64,000 bases of DNA, from the NCBI GenBank assembly GCA_003971905.1, contig RSEE01000016.1, forward strand, positions 846,694-910,693, given 5' to 3'. Source of the DNA: Moniliella sp. 'wahieum'. Lineage: Eukaryota; Basidiomycota; Moniliellomycetes; Moniliellales; Moniliellaceae. Every line of letters starts with the position of its first letter. Position 1 is the first letter of the stretch. The notes beneath the pieces were generated by a model that ran no database searches, was not told the origin of the DNA, and worked only from the letters and a program-made list of their open reading frames with translations. The position numbers and the translations under genes are program-made. Below, one piece after another: positions 33,367 through 44,600 of this stretch.

Positions 33367-34963
33367 GCCCTCTCGTTGTGAGATGGTAGTGCGAAGGGTC
33401 CCTTGCACTCTTCCAAATTTGTTTAATGGCGCTCGCTTAGTTTCGCGGATTCGTTCCGCGCGCAGGCTGTGTGCATCCCCTGTCTGCTTTGCTTGTTTCT
33501 TTTGTGCCTCCTTTCCCTCAGCATACTTGAAGGACAAGTGGATAACCATCCTTCCTTCTTGCACGTCTTGAAGGCGCACCCTGCTTTCTCTGTTCTTGTG
33601 TTATTCCTCGCAATGAAGCACATGCGTGAATAAGGCTGTCAGTCGCACACCCGTTCGGACCATTGAACCCATAGTGTGGATGATCTTGCGTCAGCCTTAA
33701 GCTTCAAGACGCTCTTATTCCTTGTTTGAGCGCAGATACGGCCAGACCTTCGCCATCCTGAAGTACACAAAGCGGTCCAGACGAGTTCCACATTCCATGT
33801 TCGAACGGCAGACGACAGTAGGTGTACCATGCATACCGCGCGCTCACTGAGCTTCAAGGCTCAAGCTCAAGTACCACCCTTCCGGATCTGAGCTGGTGTC
33901 GAACAGGGCCGTGTGAGCGCTGGTGACGCAGGCCGACACCGTTCTTTTCCGCGAGCTTCTCATCAATCTCACTGGCGTGCTCCACCAGCTCCGCCATCTT
34001 GATTGCGAATGCAAGAAACAGGCGGTTACCGGCAAGCGCTTATTCGGTGCCGGAGTCGATAATCGATAAGCGCCTGCGCGTATGCCGTGATCGATGATTA
34101 GATTGATCGATGATCCATCAAGATTAGTGGTCACCGGTCACCGGTCACTAGGTCATGGTCAGCGCTGAGGCTCAGCGTTCAGCGAATGCGGTTCCGGCGA
34201 TCGAGCCGGTGCAGTGCTGCTGCGTGCTGCTGCCAACAATTCCGGGCGTTCCGTTTCCCGCCAGTCGATGACGCGATTCTTGTCTGACGCGCTGACGCGA
34301 AACAACCTGTGGGTTTTGTGGTCGCGGATTCTTGCACCAATTTCGCGCCAGCCCGGCGGTTTTGCGGCTCGCATATCTCCCGCGACTCTCATGGGTTGCC
34401 CCTGTCATCTCGCAGGGGTACTTAGATCTGCTTCTCTCTCTCGAGCGCTGTATCCGCTGTGCTTACATGGTATAGAGACTGTGTTGTCTCGGTTACGTTT
34501 TTGATATAGTTGCCTCGCTACAGAGTTACATCGGGGCCCAGTCACGTCTCGAGACACGAAAGAAAATCGGACGAGTTATATTTGGGACATTCATGTGGCC
34601 AAGGTCTGTCGGGCGGGGTTCGGATGCTCATCTAGAGCATATCGTGGCGGCGAGAGCTTTGTCGTTTGACCCAATACGCCACCCAGATCTCTTTTGAGAT
34701 GGTGATAATAAGTTCTTTTCCCCTGGATGGGCGCCGATGGAAGGCGGCGGGGACGGGAGGGGAGGCTGGACAGTCGTGGGTGATAGTCGTGGATTGGAGG
34801 CCGAGAGGGGACGAACGGATACGAATGAGATGCGGTAACATTGGAAAGGGTCGTGCATAGGGGCGTCGAAAGAGGATATGGCGGTGCAGTCGCGCACCTG
34901 AGCGGTTGGGGGGGGGGGGATTCCGCGGGCGTAAAGATGGAGGGGATGCGTTCAAGATACGTC
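33367..34963. other. Intergenic, no gene recognised
   Basis: Only short frames. Contains the 34088-34151 array and AAGCTT/TTCAAG words around 33700-33870. Confidence 0.5.
34088..34151. repeat. 7-bp-period arrays (TGATCGA, TCACCGG)
   Basis: TGATCGA and TGATTAG in register (34088-34101), TGATCGA and TGATCCA in register (34104-34117), then TCACCGG, TCACCGG and TCACTAG in register (34131-34151). Three different self-complementary cores occur within 64 bp. Confidence 0.85.
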
Positions 34964-36077
34964 TCAGCTGAGCAGGGCGGAGGGGGGACGAGTGATGCCT
35001 GAGCCCAAGGCGCGAAGCGAAGGATGGCCGACCCAAAGGTTCAACAAGCTTGCTAGTTCTGTCCGCAACAAAGCAAATAGCTCTCTTGGTCCTTCTTCTT
35101 CCCGTGCCGAGACCCACGCACCAGGCCAGATATCTGACGCAGATGGCACAGCCGCACTTGGCGCCGAGGCGAACATGGCCATACGACGCTGCATTGGGGC
35201 GGGTACAGGGGTGGTCGAGCGCATGCTCACCCCTGCCACGGCGAGTGTGACGAGAGTGTGGGTAGATGTGCTGGGGCGCAGGGGAACTACCTTCGGAACG
35301 GTTTGCGCACGGGGTAAAAAGTAGGCGCCGACTCAAAGTTGAACATGTGTGCACCACTGATGGGGGAGCTGAGCCAGAGCTGACGCAATGCATCCTGTTT
35401 CTTTAGCAGGTATTCGCCGTGCGATCCGAGGCCAAGGGTAACCATTCCCGACTGCGAGGGGCGAGAGAGCACAAGCCACGATCAGCACAACCATATTCAC
35501 CGCCAACAGGACCAGAAAAAAAGCAATGAGGGTATACTCACAGTCCCAACAACGTCCCAGTCCTCCTCGCCGTGCGAGTGGGCACGGTCTGCAGCGATGG
35601 GGCATCATCCACAGACTCCAACAGGTCCTCCAGCTGCGTCGTGATGGCCGACAAGGTCTGGTCGGCGCATTGGTGGTATTCAACAGGCGAGAGACTGCTG
35701 TGTCCAAGCCGAGGGTGAGAGAGAGTGACGCTTGAGTCGGACGCCAAGGGCCTGAACAGACTGCTGGGCGACAGGGTGCGGGAACACGAGGCGTCGGATG
35801 CCGTGCCAGGGGGCAGGACAATACCAGGAAGAACATGGGCGTGGCGCCGGCTGCTGCGGCGCGGGCGCTGGAACGAAGCGGGAAGGTCTTCGTGGAGGGA
35901 GGTGCGCGAACCAGCGCACGAGCCGCACGACGAGCAGGACGAGCCACAGCCGGCGACGCGGTGGGTGTGCGAGTGGGCATGGGCGGCACCAGCGGTGGTG
36001 GAGAGGGCGCGGACAGCAAGGCGTGGAAGCCGAGGAAGCGACCGCTCCAACGATACGCAGGGACGGACAATCGACAT
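34964..36077 (-). CDS. YFH1: Frataxin
   Basis: A mitochondrial matrix protein that serves iron-sulphur cluster assembly on the Isu scaffold with the Nfs1 desulfurase. ATG 36077 begins a presequence (MSIVRPCVSLERSLPRLPRL, then AVRALSTTAGAA). The acidic first helix is VEYHQCADQTLSAITTQLED, LLESVDD. After a frame break near 35590 the exon reaches EEDWDVVGT. An intron at 35452-35541 (GTGAGT donor, CGCAG acceptor) joins to SGMVTLGLGSHGEYLLKKQ and ALRQLWLSSPISG, the frataxin signature strands. A probable second intron (GTGCGC donor at 35310) separates the last exon, where EEEGPRELFALLRTELASLL matches the C-terminal helix. It ends at 34964. Gene order, lengths and motifs are all as expected. Confidence 0.9.
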
Positions 36078-38702
36078 GGCGGGGACCAAGCAGAAGGGGG
36101 GGAAAGAGGGGGCAGGCGCGCAGGAGGTGACTGCAGAGGCAAAATATTTATAGCACTTTGCTTGGCGGCGGATCAGCTTGACCAGCGGCTCAGCCATCAT
36201 GCATCAGGCCTAGGCACCGGTCATCGATCGTTCGATGGTTGGACCCTCACCATGCGCACCCGTGCTTCGGGAGCAGCCCAAGCAGCGAGCAGCGGCTGCC
36301 TCGGCGGATGGGATGGGCTGATTGGCGCAAGGGAGCCCAGTTGACAATCGCAGGGCCCAGGAATCATGCCCAATTCGGGATGCATGATGCGTGTGGCACT
36401 GGTTTTTCTCAATTGCCGCGTGGCGCTTAAATGAGTGGCCGCTCGCCAGTGTGCAGACGGGCCGGCACCCCAACCACACCACACTGGCCCAGAGCCAAAG
36501 GGCGTTGGGATGGCCCGCATCCGCCACACAGCCCCCGCGCCCGGCACGCATCGCCTAAAATGGGCCGACATGGCAACCCTACTGCCCCCTGCCCCTGTCA
36601 TGGACATCCGCTCCCCCCTGAGCCTGAGGCCTGACCGGCTGACCAAAGCGGACTCTGAATCTGGCCAAACCCTAAGGCTTTCTTATTAGGTGGCACCGAA
36701 TACTGAGTACTGACATGTGGCAGACGTCCATCTCAGCCGCGGAAGCTGCTGAGGCTCAGCTCACATCGAGAGGCAAGCGCCAGTCCCAACAGCTCTGCAG
36801 CCATTCTTTTCACACTGCTTCCAGTTTCCCCCTTCCTTCGCTCCTTTTGTCTCTGATCCTAGGGCCCACAAATCAATACAGACCATCGCCTTCCCTTCCA
36901 TCACCCCGGCAAAAAAGTCATACAGGATGCAGGACCAGAGCTAACCCGCGGGCAACGCACCATGTCCAGGCGAAGGCTCAGCCAAAATTCAACAATTGCA
37001 ACATTCACGTTCAACGATCAACACGTGTGGGCCCAGGCCAACGTTCAACAGGCAACAGATTGAAGTCGTCAACAAAAGGGGGAGCGGGTGGGAAGCGACC
37101 CTGGCGGAACAGAGAGAGAATGGGGTCGTCTTGCCCTCGCATCCAAGCTGCGTTGCACATCCAAGTGGTGCCCCCGTAAATGTAACGGGGGGGTTCATTC
37201 CTTGAGATTTTTTTTTACCGCGGGAGCACCAGGACCTGCTGTAGTTTTTGCCTCCTTTTTATGCGATTCGACGACCAGTGGTAAAGCTGGAGTCGAAGAC
37301 ATCCAAGGAAGGAGAAAATTGGTTTGCAGGTGTTTCGTACATCAAGGCCTTCTCTCCCTCTGCACAGAGTTGGACGGAGCTTTTGGGTTGATTTTTCTAT
37401 GGCGATTTGCCTTCTTCCCTGCCCCTAGCGGGGACATAAATATAACAGTACGACTATAGAGACCTGGCGCTTTTCAGATCCAAAGCCAGTTACTAACACT
37501 ACACTGCCGTCAACGTCAAACCTTCTGGAGTAGACCTTGCTAGTCGTAGGGCAGAACTGCACGCATACAAAACCACGTAAAATGTGTTGAGTTGTGCTCG
37601 TTAGGGGTCAGTTGGGAAGGCGGAGGGGCGCCAATGGATAAGGGGGACAGACAAGCTAATCTAAGGGTAAAATTCTGTACTCTATAGAGGGCGTTTAGAT
37701 CAAGAGGAAAAAGGAGGAAAGGAAATGGGCAAGGAAATGATGACCGGGTTAGCCATCTCATGAATAATTGGGATCGAAATAGGGGATAGATGTGTTATAG
37801 TATACTATGCCAAGTGCACACGGGGAGCCATAAGGGGTTTCAGGAGAATAGACGATTGAGGTTAGCAGGTTGGACGATACAAAAGCAAGCGGGTGGAGAA
37901 CGACGGAAACACAATGGATCTAGCACAGGAACAAAGGGGGGAGGAGCGGGAATGTCTCCGCCTGTTGGAACGCGAGGGGATGACTAAGAACATCGTAGTG
38001 GTCAGTTGGTCAGCTGGATAAGATATGAAGCACACGGAGCGCGGCGTAAAGGAAAGCGACAAATAACTGGGCAGAGAGTAGGGGGGATATATGAAGCAAT
38101 ACAAAAAGAGTTGGGGCAACACACGTTACGTTAGTAATAGTAGGCCAGTGAGGTTGAGGGAAACTTGCTCTTTTGGTTGATGGTCATCCCACCCATCAGG
38201 GCACCCCCTGATGTGGCAAAGATACACGATACACTTGTACTAAATGCTGTCTGTACATCCATTAACCCACCCACAGCCGTCAAATCCATGCATCCCACAG
38301 GCTCATTTGTACTCCTCCATCCTTCATCAAAACGCTTCAGCCTCATTGATCCTCGTCAGTGCTACCTGTCGGTAGGCAATCTCGCTAATACAAGAAGTTG
38401 ATCTCCGCCCCAAACTTACCCCCGTCCGTTTTAAATTCCACAGTCAGTGACCGTTAACGGCCCGCCGAGTCTCCACCTCCATCCTACACTTCAAGACCTC
38501 CCAGATCTATAGTGGGGTCCATTGTGCATTTATTTGGACACATCTTCACTGTCTCTCTGATGCAAACATAATGACTCACGTCTAGCAAAACGTTCTAGCG
38601 TGCCGAATGAGGACGCACCTGGAGGCGATGGTACAAAAGGCGATCCGCAGCTGGCATTGCCAAATATAGCCTACGCCACCCTTCAATCGACACGCCCCGG
38701 CT
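36078..38702. other. Intergenic, no gene recognised
   Basis: 2.6 kb without family resemblance. Holds a TGAGTAC/TGACATG pair at 36704-36717 and a segment at 36236-36280 whose minus strand repeats about 30 bp seen near 615-650. Confidence 0.5.
36704..36717. repeat. Two heptads in register (TGAGTAC, TGACATG)
   Basis: Different self-complementary cores (GTAC, CATG) follow the same TGA. Short, but consistent with the pattern elsewhere. Confidence 0.55.
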
Positions 38703-39026
38703 ATGGGCACAGAAGCCACGGTAATACTGCAGGCCCGGAACCTGCATGTGCTGGGCGCCACGAAGCCGGACGTCATTGGTTGGGGGCGTGTGTGCAACGG
38801 GTTTATCTACAATCGCGACCGCCGTTGCATCGTGTTGACAGCAAGACCTACACGCTGTGGGCCACACTATGTGAAGTATGAGCTCCACGGCCGTGGGCTT
38901 TCCCTGGAGCACATTCAGGCCATCATGAAGCAACTCGGTTTCTCCTTCTCGCCTCCCTTCATGACGGATAACCAGGGCTACATCCATGGCAACCTCACTG
39001 TAGAGAACGTTCAGCTGCATGGCTAA
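38703..39026 (+). pseudogene. Hypothetical coding fragment cut by a MITE
   Basis: The frame from 38703 has a protein-like composition (DVIGWGRVCNGFIYNRDRRC, then GLSLEHIQAIMKQLGFSFSP, then DNQGYIHGNLTVENVQLHG) but no family I recognise. The last two codons and the TAA stop come from the MITE that begins at 39018, so the insertion truncates the frame. Sequence after the MITE (39135 on) stays open without a stop for about 75 codons in one frame and may be the severed 3' part. The true 5' end is unknown; the frame may extend upstream of 38703. Confidence 0.4.
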
Positions 39027-39134
39027 TCGAAATTCTTGTGCACAATCTTGCACAGCCTTGCCCACCTTGAATTTTGTACGTAGTCCTCACATATCTATCC
39101 GCAACCTTGTTACCAGCGTTTTCGATTAGCTATG
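39018..39134. mobile_element. MITE, copy 1 (117 bp)
   Basis: Bounded by imperfect terminal inverted repeats (CATGGCTAATCGAAA at the left; the right end reads TTTTCGATTAGCTATG). A second copy of exactly the same length lies at 60892-61008 with about 90 per cent identity. No coding capacity. A target-site duplication is not obvious. Confidence 0.85.
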
Positions 39135-40124
39135 TGGATAGTACCGCCGCAGCTCTCTCCGACGGCCCGAATCTATCCAAGAACGGCGAGCTGGTTCTCC
39201 ATTCCTCTGCTCGCCGATGATCCATGTGATGAAGGACGGGGGCGAGCCACGCCCGCATCCGCCCTAGCACAGCACCAGGCCGAGTGTGTTTCCCAAGACC
39301 TGCCGTCCACCCGATGTCACAGTCGGGGCTCAGGCAAGGGAGACCAGAATCGAGATTAGGTCAAAGGATGTAGCAATCGTTCGTGGGGAAGAAGCAAGAG
39401 CAGAGGACATGGTGCGAAGTGGACGGAACGGGGAAAGAGCGAGACGCTCGGGGCGAAGAAATTGGAAATGGGAGCGAAGAGATCGGCCAAAGTATGATAC
39501 CCGAGGCGCTGCTTTTTTCGCGATTCACCAAGCGCGGTCCACTGGCAGGCACGAACATGCCGCGAGTCGACCCTTCGGACCTCAAAGAGATTGCGCCTTC
39601 CGGTGTAAAACTCCGAATGGCCCCTTCCCTGGGGGAGCGGTCCGCGCGGGACACCAGGTCATAGCTGGCGGTAGTTCCTCCGTTGGCGCGTTGAACGTTG
39701 AGACGACACTGGCCGCACCGACAACAGTCCAACACGAAGCTCCCACCACAGCCTCTCTCTCATCCGGCCTTAAGACCTAAAGCCTATACTATGAAGGCCG
39801 AACGCCTAACGCCTAAGTCCTAACGCCTAAGACGTACTTCCGGAGCCGGCGGGTGCGGTCAGTATCAGTGGGTGATATTAGGAGTAGAAGCGCGTGTTTG
39901 ACTCGCTGACAAAAACTCCGGCCCGGTCTCGGACGTGGCTCGGCCATCGGAGGTAAGCGAACGGCAGCACCACGTTGCTATCAGATTCCCGCCATCACGC
40001 GTCACACGTCACAAAAAGTGCTGCAGCTTCATAAGAAGCCAAGCACCGGCGACACGAGCACCACCGCCAGAAACCCACCGCCTCCATCTCCCTCTTTCCC
40101 TCCGCCCGCCCAGCCGTTGCCGCC
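39135..40124. other. Intergenic or remnant coding sequence
   Basis: Two plus-strand frames (39286-39780 and 39383-39664) carry protein-like pieces such as IPEALLFSRFTKRGPLAGTN and PSDLKEIAPSGVKLRMAPSL. They could be exons of the gene cut by the MITE or a separate unknown gene. No family recognised. Confidence 0.3.
39806..39833. repeat. 7-bp-period array (CTAACGC / CTAAGTC)
   Basis: CTAACGC, CTAAGTC, CTAACGC and CTAAGAC in exact register. Here the constant part is CTAA...C rather than TGA. Confidence 0.85.
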
Positions 40125-41527
40125 ATGCTGCGCAAAATGTTCTCCACCGTTGGCCTGCCAGGCAGCGTCTCTCCCGAGGCGCAGCTCGACGCATTGGGCG
40201 TGCCGTGCGCCGCATGTGGAGCGTGCGATGCGCCGCTCGAGGGTCTCGCTGCCGAGCCTAGTTTCCTCCGCGCGTGGAAAGGCCAGGACATCGACACCCC
40301 ACCCCGTCTTGGGCGCGACCAAGCCGTTTCTGCGCCAGGCCATCATCAGCTCTGGCCGCACCGACTGGCCCGCGACATTGCCTCGGTTGAGGGCAGTGTG
40401 GCGCAGCTGCTGGAGAAGAGCGTGGAGCGCTATCCGCCTGCTTCTGCCTCTGCCAAGGGCGGCATTTGGACTTCCGCTGCCGACGGCCGCTCCGATCCCG
40501 GCGGTGCCACCCGCTTGCTCGTTCAGAACGGCTCCTTCCATTCGGCTGCAGGCGAAGGGCAGGAGTCCGCACTGGTCTTCCCAGACTGGGTCATGCTCTC
40601 TCCCTTGCCCACAGGCCAGCAAGCCCAAGCCAAGATCGATGCCGTGTACCAATCCCTCCTCCTGCCGCCCCAGCCTGTGCACCGGAGCGGGGTCGGAGCA
40701 GTGAAGCGTAGTGTCCTTCCCTATTCTGCCGTCATTATGGTGTGCTCGCATCGCAAGCGCGATGCTCGTTGCCATCTTTCCGCAGCGCCGCTGAAGGACA
40801 GGTTTTGCCGCGCGGCCCACCAGAGCGGGTGGGAGGTGGATGAACGCGGAGATGAGTTGCCTACGCCCGACTGCACTACGTGGGACTTGCCACGCGACGA
40901 GGAGGGCGCGAAAGAGACCGAGCTGCGCTTGCGCAAGCAGGCGTCTCAACACAAGGTCCTTGGCCTCTTCTCCATCTCCCACATTGGCGGCCACAAGTTC
41001 GCGGGAAACGTCATTATTTATTTCCCAAACGGTGCTGGTATCTGGTATGGCCGCATCGACCCGTCCAAGCCAGGGGAGGTGGAGCGGGTATGGCACGAAA
41101 CGGTGCTGGAGGGAAGGTGCTCGCCAGCCACCTCCGAGCAGGGATCAATCTCCAGAGCCCGGGCGGCAGCGAGGCGGTGTCAGGGTCGCGGGAGGAGTTG
41201 CGGGTGGGTGTCCGCGTGGTAGTGATGTTCGCCGTCCCACGAGGAGAAAAGGAACGGATGAGGTTGGGGAACGACTGCAGTGGTGTGCTTTCTGGTAGCG
41301 GTGCTGGAACAGATAGGGATGCAGCTGGGGTGGCTGGGGTTGGGGCGTGGGGCGGGGGGGCGGATGCGTCTCGCTGCATATATAGATGGCGCGCGAGGCA
41401 AAGACGGGGACAGAAGTCGCAAAGTGGTAAGCGAGTTGCCAGTAGCGGTGGCGGTGGCGGTGGCGGTGGCGGTGGCGGTGATGGCGATGACCTCAATGAA
41501 TCATCGATGAGGACAGAAGATCGTTGA
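40125..41527 (+). CDS. Sucrase/ferredoxin-like Fe-S protein (Apd1/Aim32 type)
   Basis: A thioredoxin-fold protein of the Suc_Fer-like family that in yeast Apd1 binds a [2Fe-2S] cluster through two Cys and two His and is linked to redox-drug resistance. ATG 40125 is followed by CAACGACDAPL. The region around GATKPFLRQAIISSGRTDWP is reached through a pair of compensating frame breaks (about 40300-40375). Then come SVLPYSAVIMVCSHRKRDAR with the C-x8-C pair, and SISHIGGHKFAGNVIIYFPN with the HxxxH ligands and GNVIIY signature. WYGRIDPSKPGEVERVWHET follows. The last conserved part (GKVLASHLRAGINLQSPGG) is one base off, so the stop is uncertain (41222, 41298 or 41527). A tail with a Gly/Asp run comes from the GGTGGC microsatellite if 41527 is used. 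Confidence 0.85.
41446..41488. repeat. GGTGGC hexanucleotide microsatellite
   Basis: About six GGTGGC units ending in GATGGC, between the Apd1-like gene and the MAPKKK gene. A GATGGC run also opens the coding region at 56632. Confidence 0.85.
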
Positions 41528-41632
41528 TCGCTGAAGCCACCGATCGATAATCTCGACAATCAATAACCAGTGGATTTCCGCGTCATTTTTAATCCCACCA
41601 CCGCCACCACCATCTCCCACGACCGACGACCC

Positions 41633-44600
41633 ATGTCCAGTCGACGTCTCCGGCACGTTGCTGGTGGCCGGCCAGCGCTCTCTGCGTTGCCAGAGGATGC
41701 GATTGATGAGCGCCCACGCACCCTCGCTGTCGGCGACCATCTTGCCCAGCGCACCGTTGCGCGTTTCCTCCGCCGCACCCGCCCCCGCGTCGAGGAGGAG
41801 CAATTTCTCCACTCGCCCACCCTCTCCGCCCAGGTGGAAGACGCACTGCCCACTTCCACCACCGTTCCCAGCGACGACGATGCCGACGCCGACGCCGAAG
41901 CGCTCCCGCCAGCTAAGGCCGCTCAGGGCGACACGCCGCACGAGCGGCTAGAATGGCAGACCATGTTCCAAAGCGCGTTGCGGAGCGAGGTGCTGCGGTC
42001 CGAAACCAAGCGCATCATTTCGGTCGACTCACCCGAGGAGACCAAGACAGGAGCATGTTCCAGCGATGGATCGAACTCCGAGCCTACCTTCGCACCGGCA
42101 GCCACCCCCGCCCTCGCCCACCCTCATGGTGCGCGAGGGCCAGCTGCTCCATCGCGGTTGGCCCAAGCTATTGGACGAGCTGATTGACGCTGTGCTCGCT
42201 TTCCATCTCGAATATCGCGAGGACGGTCACGAAGAAGCGTTGCCTCTGTGGGCCAGCTGCTTAACCAGGTGGACCAGGTGGAGCAGCAATTCCCCTCGGC
42301 CGCAAGATGGTTGAGGTTGCCCCGCTGGGGCACGCCAGAGATCCAGGACCGACTCGCAGCACTTTACAGCTGGTACAACTGCTTCAATTTGATTCGCGTC
42401 CAGCTTTCGGTGCTGCGCCGCTGGACCGGGTCGGAAACATTGGAGGTGCAGGTCCCCATGCCGCCGGCGCTTGGCCCGGGGGAGGGGGCGCCCGTGCCCG
42501 CCCGCGCCCGGCCCACGCGACCCGACGGAAAGAACAGGAGGAGCCATTTGTAGAACGTCTGTTGAAAGACAAGGTTCTGAACCAGGCGTTCGAGAAGCGC
42601 ACGCTCCCGCTACCTCAACATCATGCTCACCAAGGCCCGGGATGCCCTGCTGGATCAACACCAGCAGTACCGCGAGATTGGCCTGCCCTCGTACCAATCC
42701 CATATCATGCAACTGGCCACCTTCCCCGTTGCCCTGATGGAAGGAGTGCTGAAGGTGCGGCTGTCGTACGAGTTGACACTGCGGCAACAACCCCCGAGTC
42801 TGATCATCATTGACTCGTTCATCCTTGATGTGCGGTCGGCGCTGGCGCTAGCGTGCAAGATCAAGGACGAGTATGCCCTCTTTCTCCACCCGGATTGCGA
42901 GCGAGGCTGGGATCCCAGCGAGGCGGTCGCACCTGGTGGGGACTCTTTCGACCAAGTGCTAAGGGAAGCGTTGGTGCTCTTCTTTAATCTGCTGGACCGT
43001 AAACTCAAGGTATCTGCCTTCTTCAAAGAGACTGAGATCCTTGAGCCCGAATGGCTCTTCCTCTCCACTGCCGCTGCCTCCATCAAGGGCGGAGACATTA
43101 TCGTGGCCAATCGAATCACACGCGTGGTGACCCAGGTATGTTTCGGTTTGCTTTCTTTTTGGAGACAATCGACTAACCTTCTCTCCAGCTCTTTACCCGG
43201 ATTGAGCAGTACTTTCGTCGGGAGATTGACGTGCCCATCCTGCGGAGCGAGGCACACCCACGCAAGGGTCCCGCACTCGAGGAAGGGATAGGACCATCCG
43301 CCGTCCCACCACATTTGGTGGATTGACAACCGGCCATTTGCTGATGAACCTCCGCGAGGCCGAGTCGTGGATTCGTGCTGTGGCGGAGAATGTGCGGATC
43401 CGGTCGCGTCGGCTCCTGGCCTTTTCCCGGGACATCCGTGCCCGCCTGGACAATGCAGCAGAGTATGATTTGGCTTCGCTCCCGCCCGCGAAGCGGGGCG
43501 GGTTCCTGCGCACCCTCCAGGACGCAGGCTTTTTCCTCGTCCATTCCCACTACCTTCCGAACGGGGGATCTATGTCTGGCTTTGCCTTCGCTGCACGACC
43601 AGCCCGACTTGGTACTTGATCTGTTGACCAAGTGCTTGCGCTCCTTCGACCCGCCCAGGAACGCGAACCCTACCCAGTACCATCGCTTTGACCACTAAAC
43701 GTCTGGGGCGAGGATGCGTTGACCCAATTGAGGATCTGCGACCCCAGCGATGGGATGAGGGTAGGTGGTGTGTCCCTCACCCTCGGGAGCGAGCTGCGAC
43801 CGATTCTCGTGCGGGTTTAGAGGACGTGCGGCGGGCGCAACAGGCCCGCCTGGCACAGCGGACAGCCCGTGTCGGTACTTGCTACTGCTTTCTCTGCGTG
43901 ACGACTTTCTCTGGACCGGGAAGTGAAGATGCCCCTGGACATTCCCGAGGTGGACATTCAGATGCATGCCAGCCGGATCCGCCTGGTGGCCGATGGTTCG
44001 CGCGCCGAACTGCAGCGCTGCAAGGACCACCTCTACGACATTTTTGCCCGTGCACAGGGTGAAACTGAAGGAGCGTCTGCCACGTCCTCCGTCGCGGTGG
44101 CCAATGCGCACCGCGCCGCCTTCCCCTTGAGACTGTGGCAGAGTACATGGCCCACATTCATTCGGTCCAGAAAGAGGTGGCAAAGATCAACCAGGGTATC
44201 TACAAGTTGGCGGCGGCGATCATCACGGAGGTGCCCAAACACGCGGAAACGCCTCCATTTCCAGCACTACGACCCCACGGTCAAGAGCACTGGCAAAGGT
44301 GGGGATGTGGACGAGTTGATTCAAAACTGCTATCAGATTGCGTCGGAACATGCACTGCGCTCTTTGCCCTTTATTGTCTCGGCCAAGGTGCGGGCCGAGA
44401 TGACAGTGGCGATTGGGCACCTGTCCATTGACTGGATCTCGTTCATCACCGACGATTGTGTGCCGACCGATCGGAGGACGTTCAAGTGGGGCCGTCACGG
44501 CGCTGGAGCATGCCTCCATCTCGACCAATGGTGAAAACATCCTGAAACTCGAAGGGAGCGAATACGCCTTGTTGCAAAACAAGGTGGGCATCTGCATCGC

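Noticed and set aside
3909-34151. Telomere-type repeats as an explanation for the heptads
   Set aside because: The units differ from array to array, lack the G-rich telomeric strand, and sit between genes.
34632-35393. 253-codon minus-strand open frame
   Set aside because: It overlaps the last frataxin exon and second intron in a different frame; no domain.
40029-41096. 355-codon minus-strand open frame
   Set aside because: Antisense shadow of the Apd1-like gene, which carries the recognisable Fe-S ligands.
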